DNA of 33,042 bases, taken from NCBI GenBank assembly GCA_947169265.1, contig CAMVPC010000030.1, forward strand, positions 1 through 33,042. The letters run 5' to 3'. Numbering within the stretch: position 1 is the first letter of the stretch; the number at the start of each line of letters is the position of its first letter. Positions 8,250-16,908 of the stretch are shown here, one piece after another. The position numbers were made by a program, and so were the translations under genes. The DNA is from an uncultured Prevotellaceae bacterium. GTDB lineage: Bacteria > Bacteroidota > Bacteroidia > Bacteroidales > Muribaculaceae. The notes beneath the pieces are model-generated. The model did no database searches, was not told the DNA's origin, and saw only the letters and a program-made list of their open reading frames with translations.

Positions 8250-8978
8250 CTATGTTTTTTTGCGTGGGGCAGATTTCTTCTTGGGCTTGGTGGACTTCTT
8301 TCCACTATCATTATTGGAATGTGGATCTACACTTTTCAATCCATCTATATGCTCAAATAATTGAGACTCCACGTTCGCGTGCATGGGATCAAGCACAAAA
8401 TCAATACCCTCGCGTCTTGCTAATTTAGCAGCTGGCACAAAATCAGAATCACCGGAGAATAGGACAATGACATCAACAAATTTCTTGAGCGATAACGAAG
8501 CGATATCAACACCAATCCTCATATCAATGCCTTTCTGCCTAACCTCTAAATAGACATCATCCTCTCCAAGTTGGTCAATAGTTATTTTGCCTTTTAAAAG
8601 GTCTTTCACCAGGCGAGGGCGTATCATCCATATGCCATCTTCTTTAAGCGTGCCTAATCGAAGAGCAACCTTACGTTGATGCTTAAGGCACTCCATCAAT
8701 TGCATCCGAAATTCGTACTGCGGAGTCTTGGAAAAGTCAATGGCCTTACCGGTTATAGGGTTGTGAGCCTTCTTGCTCAAAGGTTCGCAATCATAATAGA
8801 ACACCCGATACAGCACATCTTTAGGGCGCAGGTGCCTGTGAGCCATCCTGTACATGGCCTCTGCGACTTGTTCGCCACTCATGCGGCCATCGCTATTGTA
8901 AAGATGGTTAAATCGTTTAATGAAGAAGCCGCCATCAATGAGTACGGCAATACGTCTGGAAGGTAATTCTGCTTTCAT
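8250..8978 (-). CDS. NYN-domain (LabA/DUF88-like) nuclease
   Basis: 242 residues. NYN domains are PIN-like, metal-dependent ribonucleases with acidic catalytic residues. The family pattern is complete here: VLIDGGFF (Asp15), RQKGIDMRIGVDIASLSL (Asp152, Asp158) and VLFSGDSDFVPAAKLARREG (Asp177, Asp179). The last 25 residues are a Lys/Ser/Pro tail (KKSTKPKKKSAPRKKT) that should bind nucleic acid. The promoter at 9086-9116 contains the same palindromic operator as the early lytic promoter, and a terminator-like hairpin lies just before the ATG. The likely role is RNA cleavage when the prophage is induced or attacked; the target is unknown. It neighbours a GHKL/nuclease gene but is not in one operon with it. 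Confidence 0.8.
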   Translation of the reverse strand: MKAELPSRRIAVLIDGGFFIKRFNHLYNSDGRMSGEQVAEAMYRMAHRHLRPKDVLYRVFYYDCEPLSKKAHNPITGKAIDFSKTPQYEFRMQLMECLKHQRKVALRLGTLKEDGIWMIRPRLVKDLLKGKITIDQLGEDDVYLEVRQKGIDMRIGVDIASLSLKKFVDVIVLFSGDSDFVPAAKLARREGIDFVLDPMHANVESQLFEHIDGLKSVDPHSNNDSGKKSTKPKKKSAPRKKT

Positions 8979-8992
8979 TTAACTAATTAAAT

Positions 8993-9073
8993 AAAAAAAG
9001 CTCAAGGTTCGGTAGTCCCATTATCAAGAATAAGCAGCGGTTGGCGGCTTTCGGGAAAACGTGGCCATTGAGC
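8993..9073 (-). promoter_or_regulatory. Leader hairpin of the NYN gene (attenuator-like)
   Basis: Minus strand: GCTCAATGG (9073-9065) at the 5' end of the transcript can pair with CCTTGAGC (9007-9000), with one bulged base, enclosing about 57 nt. The second arm is followed directly by seven T (8999-8993) and the ATG is 14 nt further on. The fold could terminate transcription or hide the start region. Confidence 0.45.
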
Positions 9074-9085
9074 GTAATCGTATTG

Positions 9086-9116
9086 CAAAGGTAAGTCCTA
9101 AATTTGGACTGGCAAA
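9086..9116 (-). promoter_or_regulatory. NYN promoter with repressor-type operator
   Basis: Minus strand -33 TTTG (9116-9113), 19-bp spacer, -7 TACCTTTG (9093-9086). The spacer holds the palindrome AGTCC-N7-GGACT at 9094-9110, directly upstream of the -7 box. The same operator in the same place occurs at 9772-9788 and 32341-32357. Confidence 0.75.
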
Positions 9117-9140
9117 ATAATTTAACTATTATTTTCATAA

Positions 9141-9158
9141 ACATGTTTTAAAACATGT
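9141..9158. repeat. ATGTT-N4-AACAT palindrome, copy 1
   Basis: ACATGTTTTAAAACATGT is an 18-bp perfect palindrome ending 2 bp before the stop codon of the exported-protein gene. It belongs to a family of five such sites, all beside accessory genes (see 22822, 23329, 23419, 25200). Confidence 0.6.
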
Positions 9159-9159
9159 T

Positions 9160-9741
9160 TTAGAAGCCGTCGGCCGATTGCTGTTCCGCGACGTAGTCGG
9201 CAAGCTCCTGCATGGTGCTTTCGACCCATTTTAGCATGTGCGGTTTGACGTGCTTGTAGAGCAGTCTCGCGCCAAAGCGGTCGGTGCCTTTGAGAGAATG
9301 AGGAAGGTCAACGCAGATAGGGCCGGAGTTATACGACAGCCCATTGCAATCGTTAAACAGCCCGTCGGAAGTGTCACCAAAGGAGAACCTGGTAAACCAC
9401 ACCTTGAGAATCTCATCGCGTGCGGTCATCGTTACCAAAGCGTGACAGGTACGGCCTTTAGGCAATCCCTGACACCAGTAACCCTTGGGATTATACTCAA
9501 AGGTACACACACCTTCGATGTTCGCGAAACCATTGTCATAGTCGGCAGTCTCCACGCGGAACGCATAATCAAAACCTTTGGCGACCTCCCATGCGTCTAC
9601 GCCGGCTATGATTTGTTCCATGGGAACTCCAGGCAGGGCTATTTCACGATAGTGCTGCCACACTCGATCTTGCTTCTTCTCTTTCGCATTTAAGGAGAAA
9701 CAACAAGCGACCAACAATATATTAACGATTAACCTGTACAT
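9160..9741 (-). CDS. Exported or lipid-anchored protein, function unknown
   Basis: 193 residues. The N-terminus MYRLIVNILLVACCFSLNAKEK is a signal peptide. It contains LVAC, which fits a lipobox with Cys13, but signal peptidase I cleavage after LNA is equally possible. The mature part has several Cys (GVCTFEYN, YWCQGLPKGRTCH, NDCNGL, GPICVDL) and looks disulfide-bonded, which suits the cell envelope. No family is recognised. It is a single-gene cassette between the tape-measure terminator and the NYN gene, with two promoters, the nearer one holding the repressor-type operator. An envelope protein under prophage control is often a superinfection-exclusion or host-modifying factor; this is inference. 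Confidence 0.55.
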   Translation of the reverse strand: MYRLIVNILLVACCFSLNAKEKKQDRVWQHYREIALPGVPMEQIIAGVDAWEVAKGFDYAFRVETADYDNGFANIEGVCTFEYNPKGYWCQGLPKGRTCHALVTMTARDEILKVWFTRFSFGDTSDGLFNDCNGLSYNSGPICVDLPHSLKGTDRFGARLLYKHVKPHMLKWVESTMQELADYVAEQQSADGF

Positions 9742-9863
9742 AGAATAACTTTTTTAGATGTTGCAAAATTAAGTCCCAATTTTGGACTATGCAAATTCTG
9801 TGCCATAAAATTAGGTTGCCGAACTTCACAGCCTGGCAACCCCTATTGGATTATTCTATGTAC
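9736..9863 (-). promoter_or_regulatory. Inverted repeat sequestering the start codon of the exported-protein gene
   Basis: The 13-mer GTACATAGAATAA at 9736-9748 is perfectly inverted at 9851-9863. On the minus strand the downstream arm reads TTATTCTATGTAC and contains the gene's ATG. A second promoter (TACCTTTG at 9883-9876, weaker ATTG at 9906-9903) starts just upstream of the first arm, so its RNA would bury the start codon. RNA from the nearer promoter lacks the first arm. A 7-bp hairpin (9814-9820 with 9835-9841) lies between. Confidence 0.6.
9764..9795 (-). promoter_or_regulatory. Operator-controlled promoter of the exported-protein gene
   Basis: Minus strand TTTG (9795-9792), 20-bp spacer, TAATTTTG (9771-9764). 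The spacer contains AGTCC-N7-GGACT (9772-9788). Transcripts start about 15 nt before the ATG, downstream of the sequestering arm described at 9736-9863. Confidence 0.75.
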
Positions 9864-9970
9864 TACGGTACGCCGCAAAGGTAAGCAATAAAACTGATAT
9901 ACCAATAAAATATTTTATATTTCAACAATTTATTAACATTGGCCAGCACGCCGAGAGGCTTTGGCGAACA

Positions 9971-10005
9971 TAAAAGTGGCGATGGCCATCACGGTCACCG
10001 CCACT
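9971..10005 (-). terminator. Terminator after the tape-measure gene
   Basis: Minus strand AGTGGCG pairs with CGCCACT (10005-9999 with 9981-9975), followed by TTTTA. It lies 30 bp past the tape-measure stop. Confidence 0.65.
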
Positions 10006-10034
10006 CATCAGTTACTATATAAATATTGGATTGC

Positions 10035-13000
10035 TTAACGTCGTGGGTTGTTTTTCATCCGCTGGTAGCGTTGCCACGAGCGGTTGAAGCCACGTTCACC
10101 GTCCATCACCATGAACGACTCGATGCCGTCGGCAAGGCGAGCGTTGAGTTCGTTGATAGCTGCCGTCTGCTGCTCCATGGAGGCTGCCACCAGCTGCATC
10201 GAGCGGTCCTCACGGGCAGCGGTGCGTTGCTGGGCGGCGGTCACGTCGCCGAGTATGGCACCCTGTCCGATGGCACGGCTTACATCCTCGCTGGTGAGCG
10301 AGCCCACGGTGTTGTTGCGCTGTGCTTGGTCTATCAGACGAAGCACCGGCAGCAGTTCCGGGTTCGCCACCGCCTGGTGGTTGGCAACAAACTCATTGGC
10401 GTGGACCACGCCCACCTCGCGTCGGTTGTTCGGGTCACGCCCCGTGAAGCCGCCCTCGTAGTAGCCCATTTGCTCGACTTGGTGTTGTTTTTTGATGGTG
10501 GCAATCTGCACTGCCCCTGCTGCCAGTGCAGCAGCGGCAGCGATAGGCGCAAGAACAAGGCCCAAGGGGAAACCAGCTTCAAGAGCCGATGTATATGCGC
10601 GTATAGCACCCAGAGCGGTGGAAGCTACCGCCTGTGCCATCTCAATCTTCTGGGCACGCTTATTGGCTTTGATTTTTAAATTTTTAATTGCTTTTTCTTT
10701 TTCTTCTTCGCTGATCTCGCCTTTCTTAGCTTTCTCTTCAATCAACTTTTCTTGATAATCAGTCTCAGCCTTCATATAGTTTGAGTATGACTGAAGCCCT
10801 GCGTTCATCACGGCAAATGTTGCTGCTGCCGCGTCACCGATATTCTCCAGGATGTCGGGGAGGTTGTCGCCAAGATTGGTGAATAAATCCTGCCAGTTAG
10901 TAACGAGGTCCGTGGCCATCGTCGTCCATTCAGAGCCTTCGCCCTTGACCAGTTCAGAGATCTTGTCGTGATAGTTGGAGATAATCTCCCAACGGCGGTG
11001 CTGGTATTCTTCCTCCGTGACCAGACCTTCTGCTTTGGCCTGTTCGAGGTATGTAAGACGTTGGTCTTTCTCCAGCTCAGCATCTTTAGCGGCTTGCCCA
11101 CGCACCGAAGTGCCGGTTTTGGAGTCAATCTCGTCTCGGTACTTCTTTTCTATAGCTGCTTTACCCTGCTCATATTCAGCTTTGGCGATTTTACCTTTAT
11201 CGTATACTTCTTTAAGAACAGCAAGCTCGGCCGCCATGCGTTCTTTAGCACCTTTCAGCGAGTATGCATACAGCCACGTCTGGTAGTTTTGGTCCATCAC
11301 TTTGCGCTGGCGCAGTATCTCGGCTTGCTTCGCCTTTTCCAGAGCGAGTTCAGCATCCGCCCGTTCCTTGGTGTTCTCAACCGTCAAGTCACGGACTTTC
11401 TCAAGATAGTCGATGTCAATCTTGGCGAGTTCATTGTCAAGAGCCTGTTGATTATGGAAGATTTCAGAATCAGGCTCATAATAGCGCATCTGCGCTGCCA
11501 TTTTGTCGGCATCGCGTTGTTGTTCGAGAGACCGCTTTTTGCGCTCAATCATTTCCTTGTCGTGCTTCGCCTCATCATCAGCTTGCTTGGTGCGCACATC
11601 GGCGGCATCCTTCGACTGGTCCTGTCCATACTTCTTATATACAGCCAGCACATCACTGTAGTATTGCTTAGTGCGATTATATTGCTTGTCAACATAATCA
11701 TCGTTAGACTGTAGTTCCCCTTTGCGGTATTGGTCATTGAGTTTGGTCAGCTCATCATTTTTCTTGGCGGTCAAAGCCTCAATTTCCGCCTTCATTTTTT
11801 TATCATCGGTGGAGGAACTGTCACCGTCTTCATGGTCAACCGAACCGTGTCCACGATTTTCAGTCATCGGAGTGAAGCGGGGGGGATCGGGAACGACTGC
11901 ATCGACAGCATCTCCCACCACGCCCGCGACAGTGTAACCAATCTCCTCTGCATCGGACATTGCCTCATTTACAATTCGCTCAGCCTCACTTTCATAATAG
12001 TCCGCATTGCGCTCATATATTTCATCGCGCGCCTGTTTGAGTTCGGACGCGGCCTTGTCCCAACCGGTCCAGCCCGCTCCAGAATGCAGGTCCAACATCC
12101 AGTCGCTTGTCATCTTGCTGAAAGTGTCCCACCACCCCGGGTCGTACTGACCTGTTTTCTCACGTTCAGCTTGTGCCTTGGCGATAAGTTGACGAGCATA
12201 TTCGAGTTTGCCCTCAATCACCATCTGACGATAGCATGTGTTAATCCACTCATCACCACGAGTTCTAAGAACAGACAGCCAAGAAGCCACATCTTTATAA
12301 GTGCCCAACAAAGGTCCATATTTGTTGTTCAATTCCTTTACTATGCGTTGGGCTTCTACCTGGTCGCCGTTAAAAGCCTCCAATTTCTTGATATTCTCAC
12401 TCAATATGAGTTTCTCTTTCTCACGCGACTCAACGGCGTTGTCAGTGGCCTGTGTCAAAGCATTTGTTTCCCTCTCGGCAACCCTGGCCGAATTGCTGAA
12501 GGCGGCAAATGCAGCGGCGGCTGCGGCAAGCGCGGCCACCACGGCTCCAATCGGGTTGGCGGCGCACGTCGCATTAAATGCGGCCATTTGTGCACGCGCC
12601 TTGAAGGTGTTGCCCATCATATTATTGATACCGGCAGCGCAAAGATGATAAGCTGCGGTTAACGGAGATAGTGTGGTGGTGGTCACTTTCATCAAGATAG
12701 ATTGAGCTTGTTGCAAGGCGTTTGAAACGGCGGTAAGCGCATTATGCGCTTTCGTTACCACAGTATAAGCGGCGATGGCAGCCGACAGAGCCACCACGGC
12801 ACGCTTATTGTTATTAAGGAATGTGACAAGCCCCGACAACAAACGCATCATCGCACTGGTGCCCGAGATAGCATACTTCATAGCCGGAGCGAGTTTTTGG
12901 CCTAATTCCACCGCAATCTCATGGAAGTCGTTTTTTGCTTTGTCTAATTGCGCCTGAACAGTGTTATTTTGTATCTCATATTCTTGAGAGACCGAAGTAC

Positions 13001-14294
13001 CCTCCTGAAAGGCCACATTGGCTGCCTGCTGTTGCTGTTTCAGCATATCTACATTACCGGCGAGAGCGGCAATAACCTGCGATGCACGAGCACCATCAGT
13101 GCCCATGTCATCAAGCACAGGAGCTAAAACACTCATGTCACCGAGTTCGTTAAGTCGTTCAAGAAGCATTAAAAGGGCCTCGTTAGTGTCTTCTTTCAGC
13201 ACCTTGCTGAACGCCTGCAGGTCCATGCCGGTAGCCTTGGCGATCTTGGCTGGGTCATTGAATAACTTTTGAATAAGCTGACCAACAGCCGTTGCACTCA
13301 TCTCTACAGCTTGACCAGTAGAGTCGAGAACTGCAGCAAATCCCATGATTTCAGGGATTGTCATGTTCGCAATTTTACCCATGCCACCAACACGAGTAGC
13401 GAAGTTGGCGAGATATGGAGCCGAAGCAGTACAGTTCTGCGACAGCTCATTGATGACCGAGCCGACGGCAAGCAATGACTGCTCGACACCGAGGCGGTCT
13501 TTGTCGCCAAAGATGTCGGTCAGTTTAGAGAGTGTCAGTGTAGCGCCCTCTCCCAGGTCGTCAAGGGCGACGTTGATTTGGTCGGCAGCCTTGACGAAAC
13601 CCAGCACATCCTCCTGCGATTGCAGACCCAGTCGGCCAGCCTCCTGTGCCAGTTTGTTCAAGTCCTCGCGGCTCGTGCGGGTGTCCATACCCTTGAACGC
13701 CTCGTTGAGTTCGCCCACTTCGTCGGCAGTCATGCCGGTGAACTTACGCACATTAGCCATCTCCGCCTCCATGTCGGCATAGGCTTGCACCGCTTGGCGA
13801 GCTGTGAACACCAAGCCGGTGAAAGCGGCGGCAGCACTGGCGATGCTCATGCTCCACTCATTAACTTTGCGGTTGATGCGAGACAGCAGCCCTTCATGTT
13901 CACGAAGCTCAGCATCCACGCTCTTGATTTCAGCTTTCACTCGCTTGATGGCTTCGACATGAGCTTTCCAAGCCGCCGAACCACGTTCCATGTGGTCCAG
14001 GTCGGCTTTCAGTTGTTTGAGGGTGTGACGCAATTCCTTTGGCGATGACTCATTGAGTTTCGCCAAAGCAGCCTTGCACCGCTCCGAAGCGGTGCGAGCG
14101 GTGTCAAGCTGACGAGAGACCTTGTTAATCTCCTTTTGGATCTTGACAAGCCCTTTTTGGTCTCCAGCCGCCTCGAACTGACGTTTTTTTTCGTTCAGTT
14201 TGTCGAGTTTCGTTTCCAGTTCGGCAATTTTGCGCCCAACAGGTTGGGTGTTCAGCTCAATGCCGACCGTTGCTTTAGTATTTATATCAGGCAT
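10035..14294 (-). CDS. Tail tape measure protein (TP901-like)
   Basis: 1419 residues, by far the longest structural gene. The N-terminal 150 residues are coiled coil (LETKLDKLNEKKRQFEA). Residues about 165-420 match the TP901 tape-measure core: MADMEAEMANVRKFTGMTAD in context, MDTRTSREDLNKLAQEAGRLG and FGDKDRLGVEQSLLAVGSVI. Hydrophobic helices follow (about 490-620), then a long charged coiled coil and a hydrophobic stretch near residue 1270 (LVLAPIAAAAALAAGAVQIA). Tape measures set tail length and are ejected with the DNA; at about 1.5 angstrom per residue this length predicts a tail near 200 nm. It is the first gene behind late promoter P2 and is closed by its own terminator. No sheath gene is seen, favouring a siphovirus-type tail. 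Confidence 0.93.
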   Translation of the reverse strand: MPDINTKATVGIELNTQPVGRKIAELETKLDKLNEKKRQFEAAGDQKGLVKIQKEINKVSRQLDTARTASERCKAALAKLNESSPKELRHTLKQLKADLDHMERGSAAWKAHVEAIKRVKAEIKSVDAELREHEGLLSRINRKVNEWSMSIASAAAAFTGLVFTARQAVQAYADMEAEMANVRKFTGMTADEVGELNEAFKGMDTRTSREDLNKLAQEAGRLGLQSQEDVLGFVKAADQINVALDDLGEGATLTLSKLTDIFGDKDRLGVEQSLLAVGSVINELSQNCTASAPYLANFATRVGGMGKIANMTIPEIMGFAAVLDSTGQAVEMSATAVGQLIQKLFNDPAKIAKATGMDLQAFSKVLKEDTNEALLMLLERLNELGDMSVLAPVLDDMGTDGARASQVIAALAGNVDMLKQQQQAANVAFQEGTSVSQEYEIQNNTVQAQLDKAKNDFHEIAVELGQKLAPAMKYAISGTSAMMRLLSGLVTFLNNNKRAVVALSAAIAAYTVVTKAHNALTAVSNALQQAQSILMKVTTTTLSPLTAAYHLCAAGINNMMGNTFKARAQMAAFNATCAANPIGAVVAALAAAAAAFAAFSNSARVAERETNALTQATDNAVESREKEKLILSENIKKLEAFNGDQVEAQRIVKELNNKYGPLLGTYKDVASWLSVLRTRGDEWINTCYRQMVIEGKLEYARQLIAKAQAEREKTGQYDPGWWDTFSKMTSDWMLDLHSGAGWTGWDKAASELKQARDEIYERNADYYESEAERIVNEAMSDAEEIGYTVAGVVGDAVDAVVPDPPRFTPMTENRGHGSVDHEDGDSSSTDDKKMKAEIEALTAKKNDELTKLNDQYRKGELQSNDDYVDKQYNRTKQYYSDVLAVYKKYGQDQSKDAADVRTKQADDEAKHDKEMIERKKRSLEQQRDADKMAAQMRYYEPDSEIFHNQQALDNELAKIDIDYLEKVRDLTVENTKERADAELALEKAKQAEILRQRKVMDQNYQTWLYAYSLKGAKERMAAELAVLKEVYDKGKIAKAEYEQGKAAIEKKYRDEIDSKTGTSVRGQAAKDAELEKDQRLTYLEQAKAEGLVTEEEYQHRRWEIISNYHDKISELVKGEGSEWTTMATDLVTNWQDLFTNLGDNLPDILENIGDAAAATFAVMNAGLQSYSNYMKAETDYQEKLIEEKAKKGEISEEEKEKAIKNLKIKANKRAQKIEMAQAVASTALGAIRAYTSALEAGFPLGLVLAPIAAAAALAAGAVQIATIKKQHQVEQMGYYEGGFTGRDPNNRREVGVVHANEFVANHQAVANPELLPVLRLIDQAQRNNTVGSLTSEDVSRAIGQGAILGDVTAAQQRTAAREDRSMQLVAASMEQQTAAINELNARLADGIESFMVMDGERGFNRSWQRYQRMKNNPRR

Positions 14295-14311
14295 AATCGT
14301 TGCTTTTTGTG

Positions 14312-14346
14312 CAAAGTTAAACCAATGCGGAAGTCTATAAAAAGAC
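14312..14346 (-). promoter_or_regulatory. Late promoter P2 (tape measure)
   Basis: Minus strand GTCTTTTTAT (14346-14337) and TAACTTTG (14319-14312) with 19 bp between the T-run and the -7 box. Start codon at 14294. Same phage-type -33 box as the other three late promoters. Confidence 0.65.
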
Positions 14347-14358
14347 TGCCACCGCTCT

Positions 14359-14709
14359 CATTTTATTGGCATCAATAAAATGGTTTCATTAGTGGGTCGT
14401 AGAAGTTTCTGGAATAGGGGAATTACCCTATTTTAGATGCGACCCACGAGGGGTAAAAGCGAACTCTTTCGCTACTCCAGCGAGCAAAACCCTTAACAAA
14501 CAGGGTGTTGCGAGCGCAATTTGACCGCAAACTTGCGGTCAGAACGAAAGTTCTGCCCCCACTGCCCTACGCCGCCGAGCCGCTTACCGCCTTGAGGTCG
14601 GCGGAATATGCCAGCGGTCGCTCGCCGTGCGCCCGTGGGCGTTCTCGGTGTGTTGTGGTGAGTCACTTACCACCCAAATTAGAATGAAGAAGTCACTCTT
14701 ACCGAGAAC
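14359..14709 (+). ncRNA. Highly folded intergenic region between terL and tape measure, candidate structured RNA
   Basis: The 384-bp gap between two late genes contains almost contiguous perfect hairpins: 359-368/373-382 (10 bp), 392-399/440-447 enclosing 413-419/426-432, 458-463/468-473, 484-493/502-511, 523-529/534-540, 541-545/550-554, 572-578/598-604, and 641-649/701-709 enclosing 655-659/669-673 (all after 14000). Strand clues favour plus: the 541 hairpin closes a GAAA (GNRA) tetraloop, and the stem at 480-515 has tandem G-A oppositions (482-483 against 512-513). Both motifs are lost on the minus strand. No Bacteroidota promoter is visible on the plus strand. Alternatives are a DNA packaging site (pac/cos) or a folded mRNA spacer. 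Only the 3' end of terL overlaps it. Confidence 0.5.
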
Positions 14710-16307
14710 GAGGCTTGCGGCATCTTTTCGCACCCGATGCAGAGCGTGTCAAAGGCATCGCTTCCATCGGTACGAGCTTCCAATTTATCTTCTTCGGTCT
14801 CTGCCAGTTTCTCGCCACGCTTATCCTTGCCACCATTGTACACGCCAGCGGTCTGCACGCTCACGAGCAAGTCTTCATTGTTCTCACGGTTGAACATCGG
14901 GCGCAGTTTGGCATGACCTGCCATCATGCGGTTGATGAGCAGCTGCTTTTCAATGTGGTGCATAGGTCTACCGATATACACATCACGCACGCGCCAGCCT
15001 CGCTTCTTGAACTCGTTGATGATGACCCAACGGAAATCTTCACGGTTCACCGCATAGTTCGAGCCGAGAGCTGTGCTGTCGTAGTAGAACACAACCTCCC
15101 GACGCTTATGGTGTCGGTAGTACTTGCAGAAGTCATCAATCAGTTCGGGAAGTTTGCGCTCGAACTTGACGAAGAAAGATTTGAGGATAAGCAGTTGCGC
15201 CTTGCGTGGCTGCCCCACTACAAGCCAGTTAATATTGGCGTTGTAGTCGAACGCGATGCACAACGACTGATTGAAGTCCACATCAGCATCGGCAAGAGAA
15301 GAAGGTTCTTTAATCTTATCAAACTGATACTCCAGGTTATCGAGGTACGAGAAGTTGGTGGCACTGTACTTATTGCTCTCGGTCATCGAGGAATAGAAGC
15401 CATCACGAGCAATGCCGATGCGCTTGCAGAGCACCGATGTCTGGAACGTGAGCGGTGGCAGGTCACGCTTCAGCTGGTTGATGAACGCTTCGCCAAGCAC
15501 CTGCATATTGTAGATGGTGGATGCCTCACGGTAGTAGGTGGCCACCGAGCGCATACGGCAGAGGTCACGATTGAGCGTGCGCAGCTGTGAGCGCAGCCAA
15601 GCAGGGATAGTCTTGCCCTCAGCGAGCAAGGCTTTAATCTTCTGCTCCACACGCCACACCTCATAGACCGTGCCTTGTATCAGCTCAATCAGTTCGGGGT
15701 CGCACTTGTGCTCATACTCCAGGAACCAAGAGCCTTTCTTGGTCACCGGCATATCACTGGTGATGAGCATGCCGTGGTGGAAGTAGTGCTTGCCGAAGTA
15801 TTGGCGGTTGCCTCGGTTGGCTGGCAGCGTCTCGTCTTTCAGCTGCTCGAAGTCGATGAACTTAGCTTCGTCGATGTCGAGCGCGTCGTAAGACTGAGAG
15901 TTAGATGTGCCGCTTCGGTCCTGGGATATGATGAAGCCAATGCTGCCGTTGTAGAACGACAGCACATTCTCATAGTTCTCAGGACGGAAGATAGGCTCGG
16001 GCCAATGCCAAGCTTTAGGAGGCTTGATGCCAATACACCAATGAACATTGCGCAAGTATCCAAGTTTCTCCCAATGCACCAACATCGACGGCAGTGTGTT
16101 GGTGAGCGCACGCTTACAGTTGGGAGAAACGATGCCAGTGATAGATCCAGGCATGCGCTGCATGTTCCGCAAGTTCCACAAGGCATGCACCACGCCCTTG
16201 CCCAAGGCACGCCCAGCGCAGAGGATGGTGTCCTTTGCGCCGGTATAGATAACCTCGTTCTGAATGTCGTTCAAGTAGAACGGCTGTGGTTCAATCGGCT
16301 GCATCAT
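14679..16307 (-). CDS. terL: Terminase large subunit
   Basis: 542 residues from the ATG at 16307 (MMQPIEPQPFYL). The open frame continues upstream, but that part overlaps the previous gene and is low-complexity Arg/Ser. The terminase motor cuts and pumps DNA into the prohead. Motor signatures: Walker A AGRALGKG (31-38) and Walker B YDALDIDEA (140-148, Asp146-Glu147). The RNase H-like nuclease has Asp354 (IAFDYNANINW), Asp410 (VVFYYDSTA) and Asp517/Asp520 (DGSDAFD). The Walker A carries Gly instead of Ser/Thr after the Lys (GKG), an unusual variant. The gene follows two small genes that may include the small subunit and ends inside the folded region upstream of the tape measure. Confidence 0.92.
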   Translation of the reverse strand: MMQPIEPQPFYLNDIQNEVIYTGAKDTILCAGRALGKGVVHALWNLRNMQRMPGSITGIVSPNCKRALTNTLPSMLVHWEKLGYLRNVHWCIGIKPPKAWHWPEPIFRPENYENVLSFYNGSIGFIISQDRSGTSNSQSYDALDIDEAKFIDFEQLKDETLPANRGNRQYFGKHYFHHGMLITSDMPVTKKGSWFLEYEHKCDPELIELIQGTVYEVWRVEQKIKALLAEGKTIPAWLRSQLRTLNRDLCRMRSVATYYREASTIYNMQVLGEAFINQLKRDLPPLTFQTSVLCKRIGIARDGFYSSMTESNKYSATNFSYLDNLEYQFDKIKEPSSLADADVDFNQSLCIAFDYNANINWLVVGQPRKAQLLILKSFFVKFERKLPELIDDFCKYYRHHKRREVVFYYDSTALGSNYAVNREDFRWVIINEFKKRGWRVRDVYIGRPMHHIEKQLLINRMMAGHAKLRPMFNRENNEDLLVSVQTAGVYNGGKDKRGEKLAETEEDKLEARTDGSDAFDTLCIGCEKMPQASFSVRVTSSF

Positions 16308-16908
16308 CCTTGGGTTTTGGTTTGAATATTTCATCCTCATTGAACTCAACCGCCTCAAACTCCACTTCTTCGATTTCCTCGTTCCAGTATGAGGCAATCT
16401 TCTTCTGAATCTTCTCGCGGATGTTAGGGACAGGTTTGAAGCCAGCCACCGACGGGTCATCGGTAGGCTTGAACGGTTGGATCATTATCTTGTCGAAGCC
16501 GCGATCGACAAGGTCTTCTTTGTCGAGCTGGGTATATTTGCCATACTTGTCGGCGGCTGCCACCATGCTCTTAGCGTCCCGGTTGATGCGTGCCATCTCG
16601 TAGGCAGCGTTAATCATCTCGATGAGGCGGTAGCGGTGATATTCCTTGGTGGACTTCTGCAAGTCGCCCAGCAGAGCCTTCACCAACCGCAGGTCGGCGT
16701 AGGCTTGCGTGGGTTGCAGCGAGTAGGCCTGCATGATATGCGCCACCAGTTCGCGGTCTTTCGTCATCGGGAACTGCAGCCAGTAGTTGTAGATGTCACG
16801 CAAGCGAATGAGGTGGCGCTGCGTCTTTTCAGGCAGCCCCGCCTCAATCATTTTGCTCACGTCAGCAAAAAGATAGTCTTTCGCTGTGTCAAGAATAGCA
16901 GGTAACAT
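16291..16908 (-). CDS. Terminase-associated helical protein
   Basis: 205 residues, highly helical and charged, with an acidic C-terminus (NEEIEEVEFEAVEFNEDEIF). The central part reads DLQKSTKEYHRYRLIEMINAAYEMAR in pieces, a long helix, then DAKSMVAAADKYGKYTQLDKE. Proteins with this order (helical body then PF-x-PTDDPSV linker) often precede terL in Bacteroidales phages and may be the small-terminase oligomerisation part or a head-assembly factor. The start overlaps the upstream stop by one base (TAATG) and the end overlaps terL by 17 bp, so all three genes are coupled. Confidence 0.5.
   Translation of the reverse strand: MLPAILDTAKDYLFADVSKMIEAGLPEKTQRHLIRLRDIYNYWLQFPMTKDRELVAHIMQAYSLQPTQAYADLRLVKALLGDLQKSTKEYHRYRLIEMINAAYEMARINRDAKSMVAAADKYGKYTQLDKEDLVDRGFDKIMIQPFKPTDDPSVAGFKPVPNIREKIQKKIASYWNEEIEEVEFEAVEFNEDEIFKPKPKDDAAD

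Noticed and set aside
10968-12662. Plus-strand open frames of 248 and 310 codons inside the tape-measure gene
   Set aside because: Shadows caused by the codon bias of the coiled-coil region; no start context or homology visible.
14359-14709. OMEGA/HEARO RNA or group II intron
   Set aside because: No IscB, TnpB or intron-encoded protein nearby and no domain V-like hairpin recognised.
16308-16460. N-terminal extension of the terminase large subunit
   Set aside because: The 51 extra residues are low-complexity Arg/Ser translated from the overlapping upstream gene; the later ATG fits the operon spacing.
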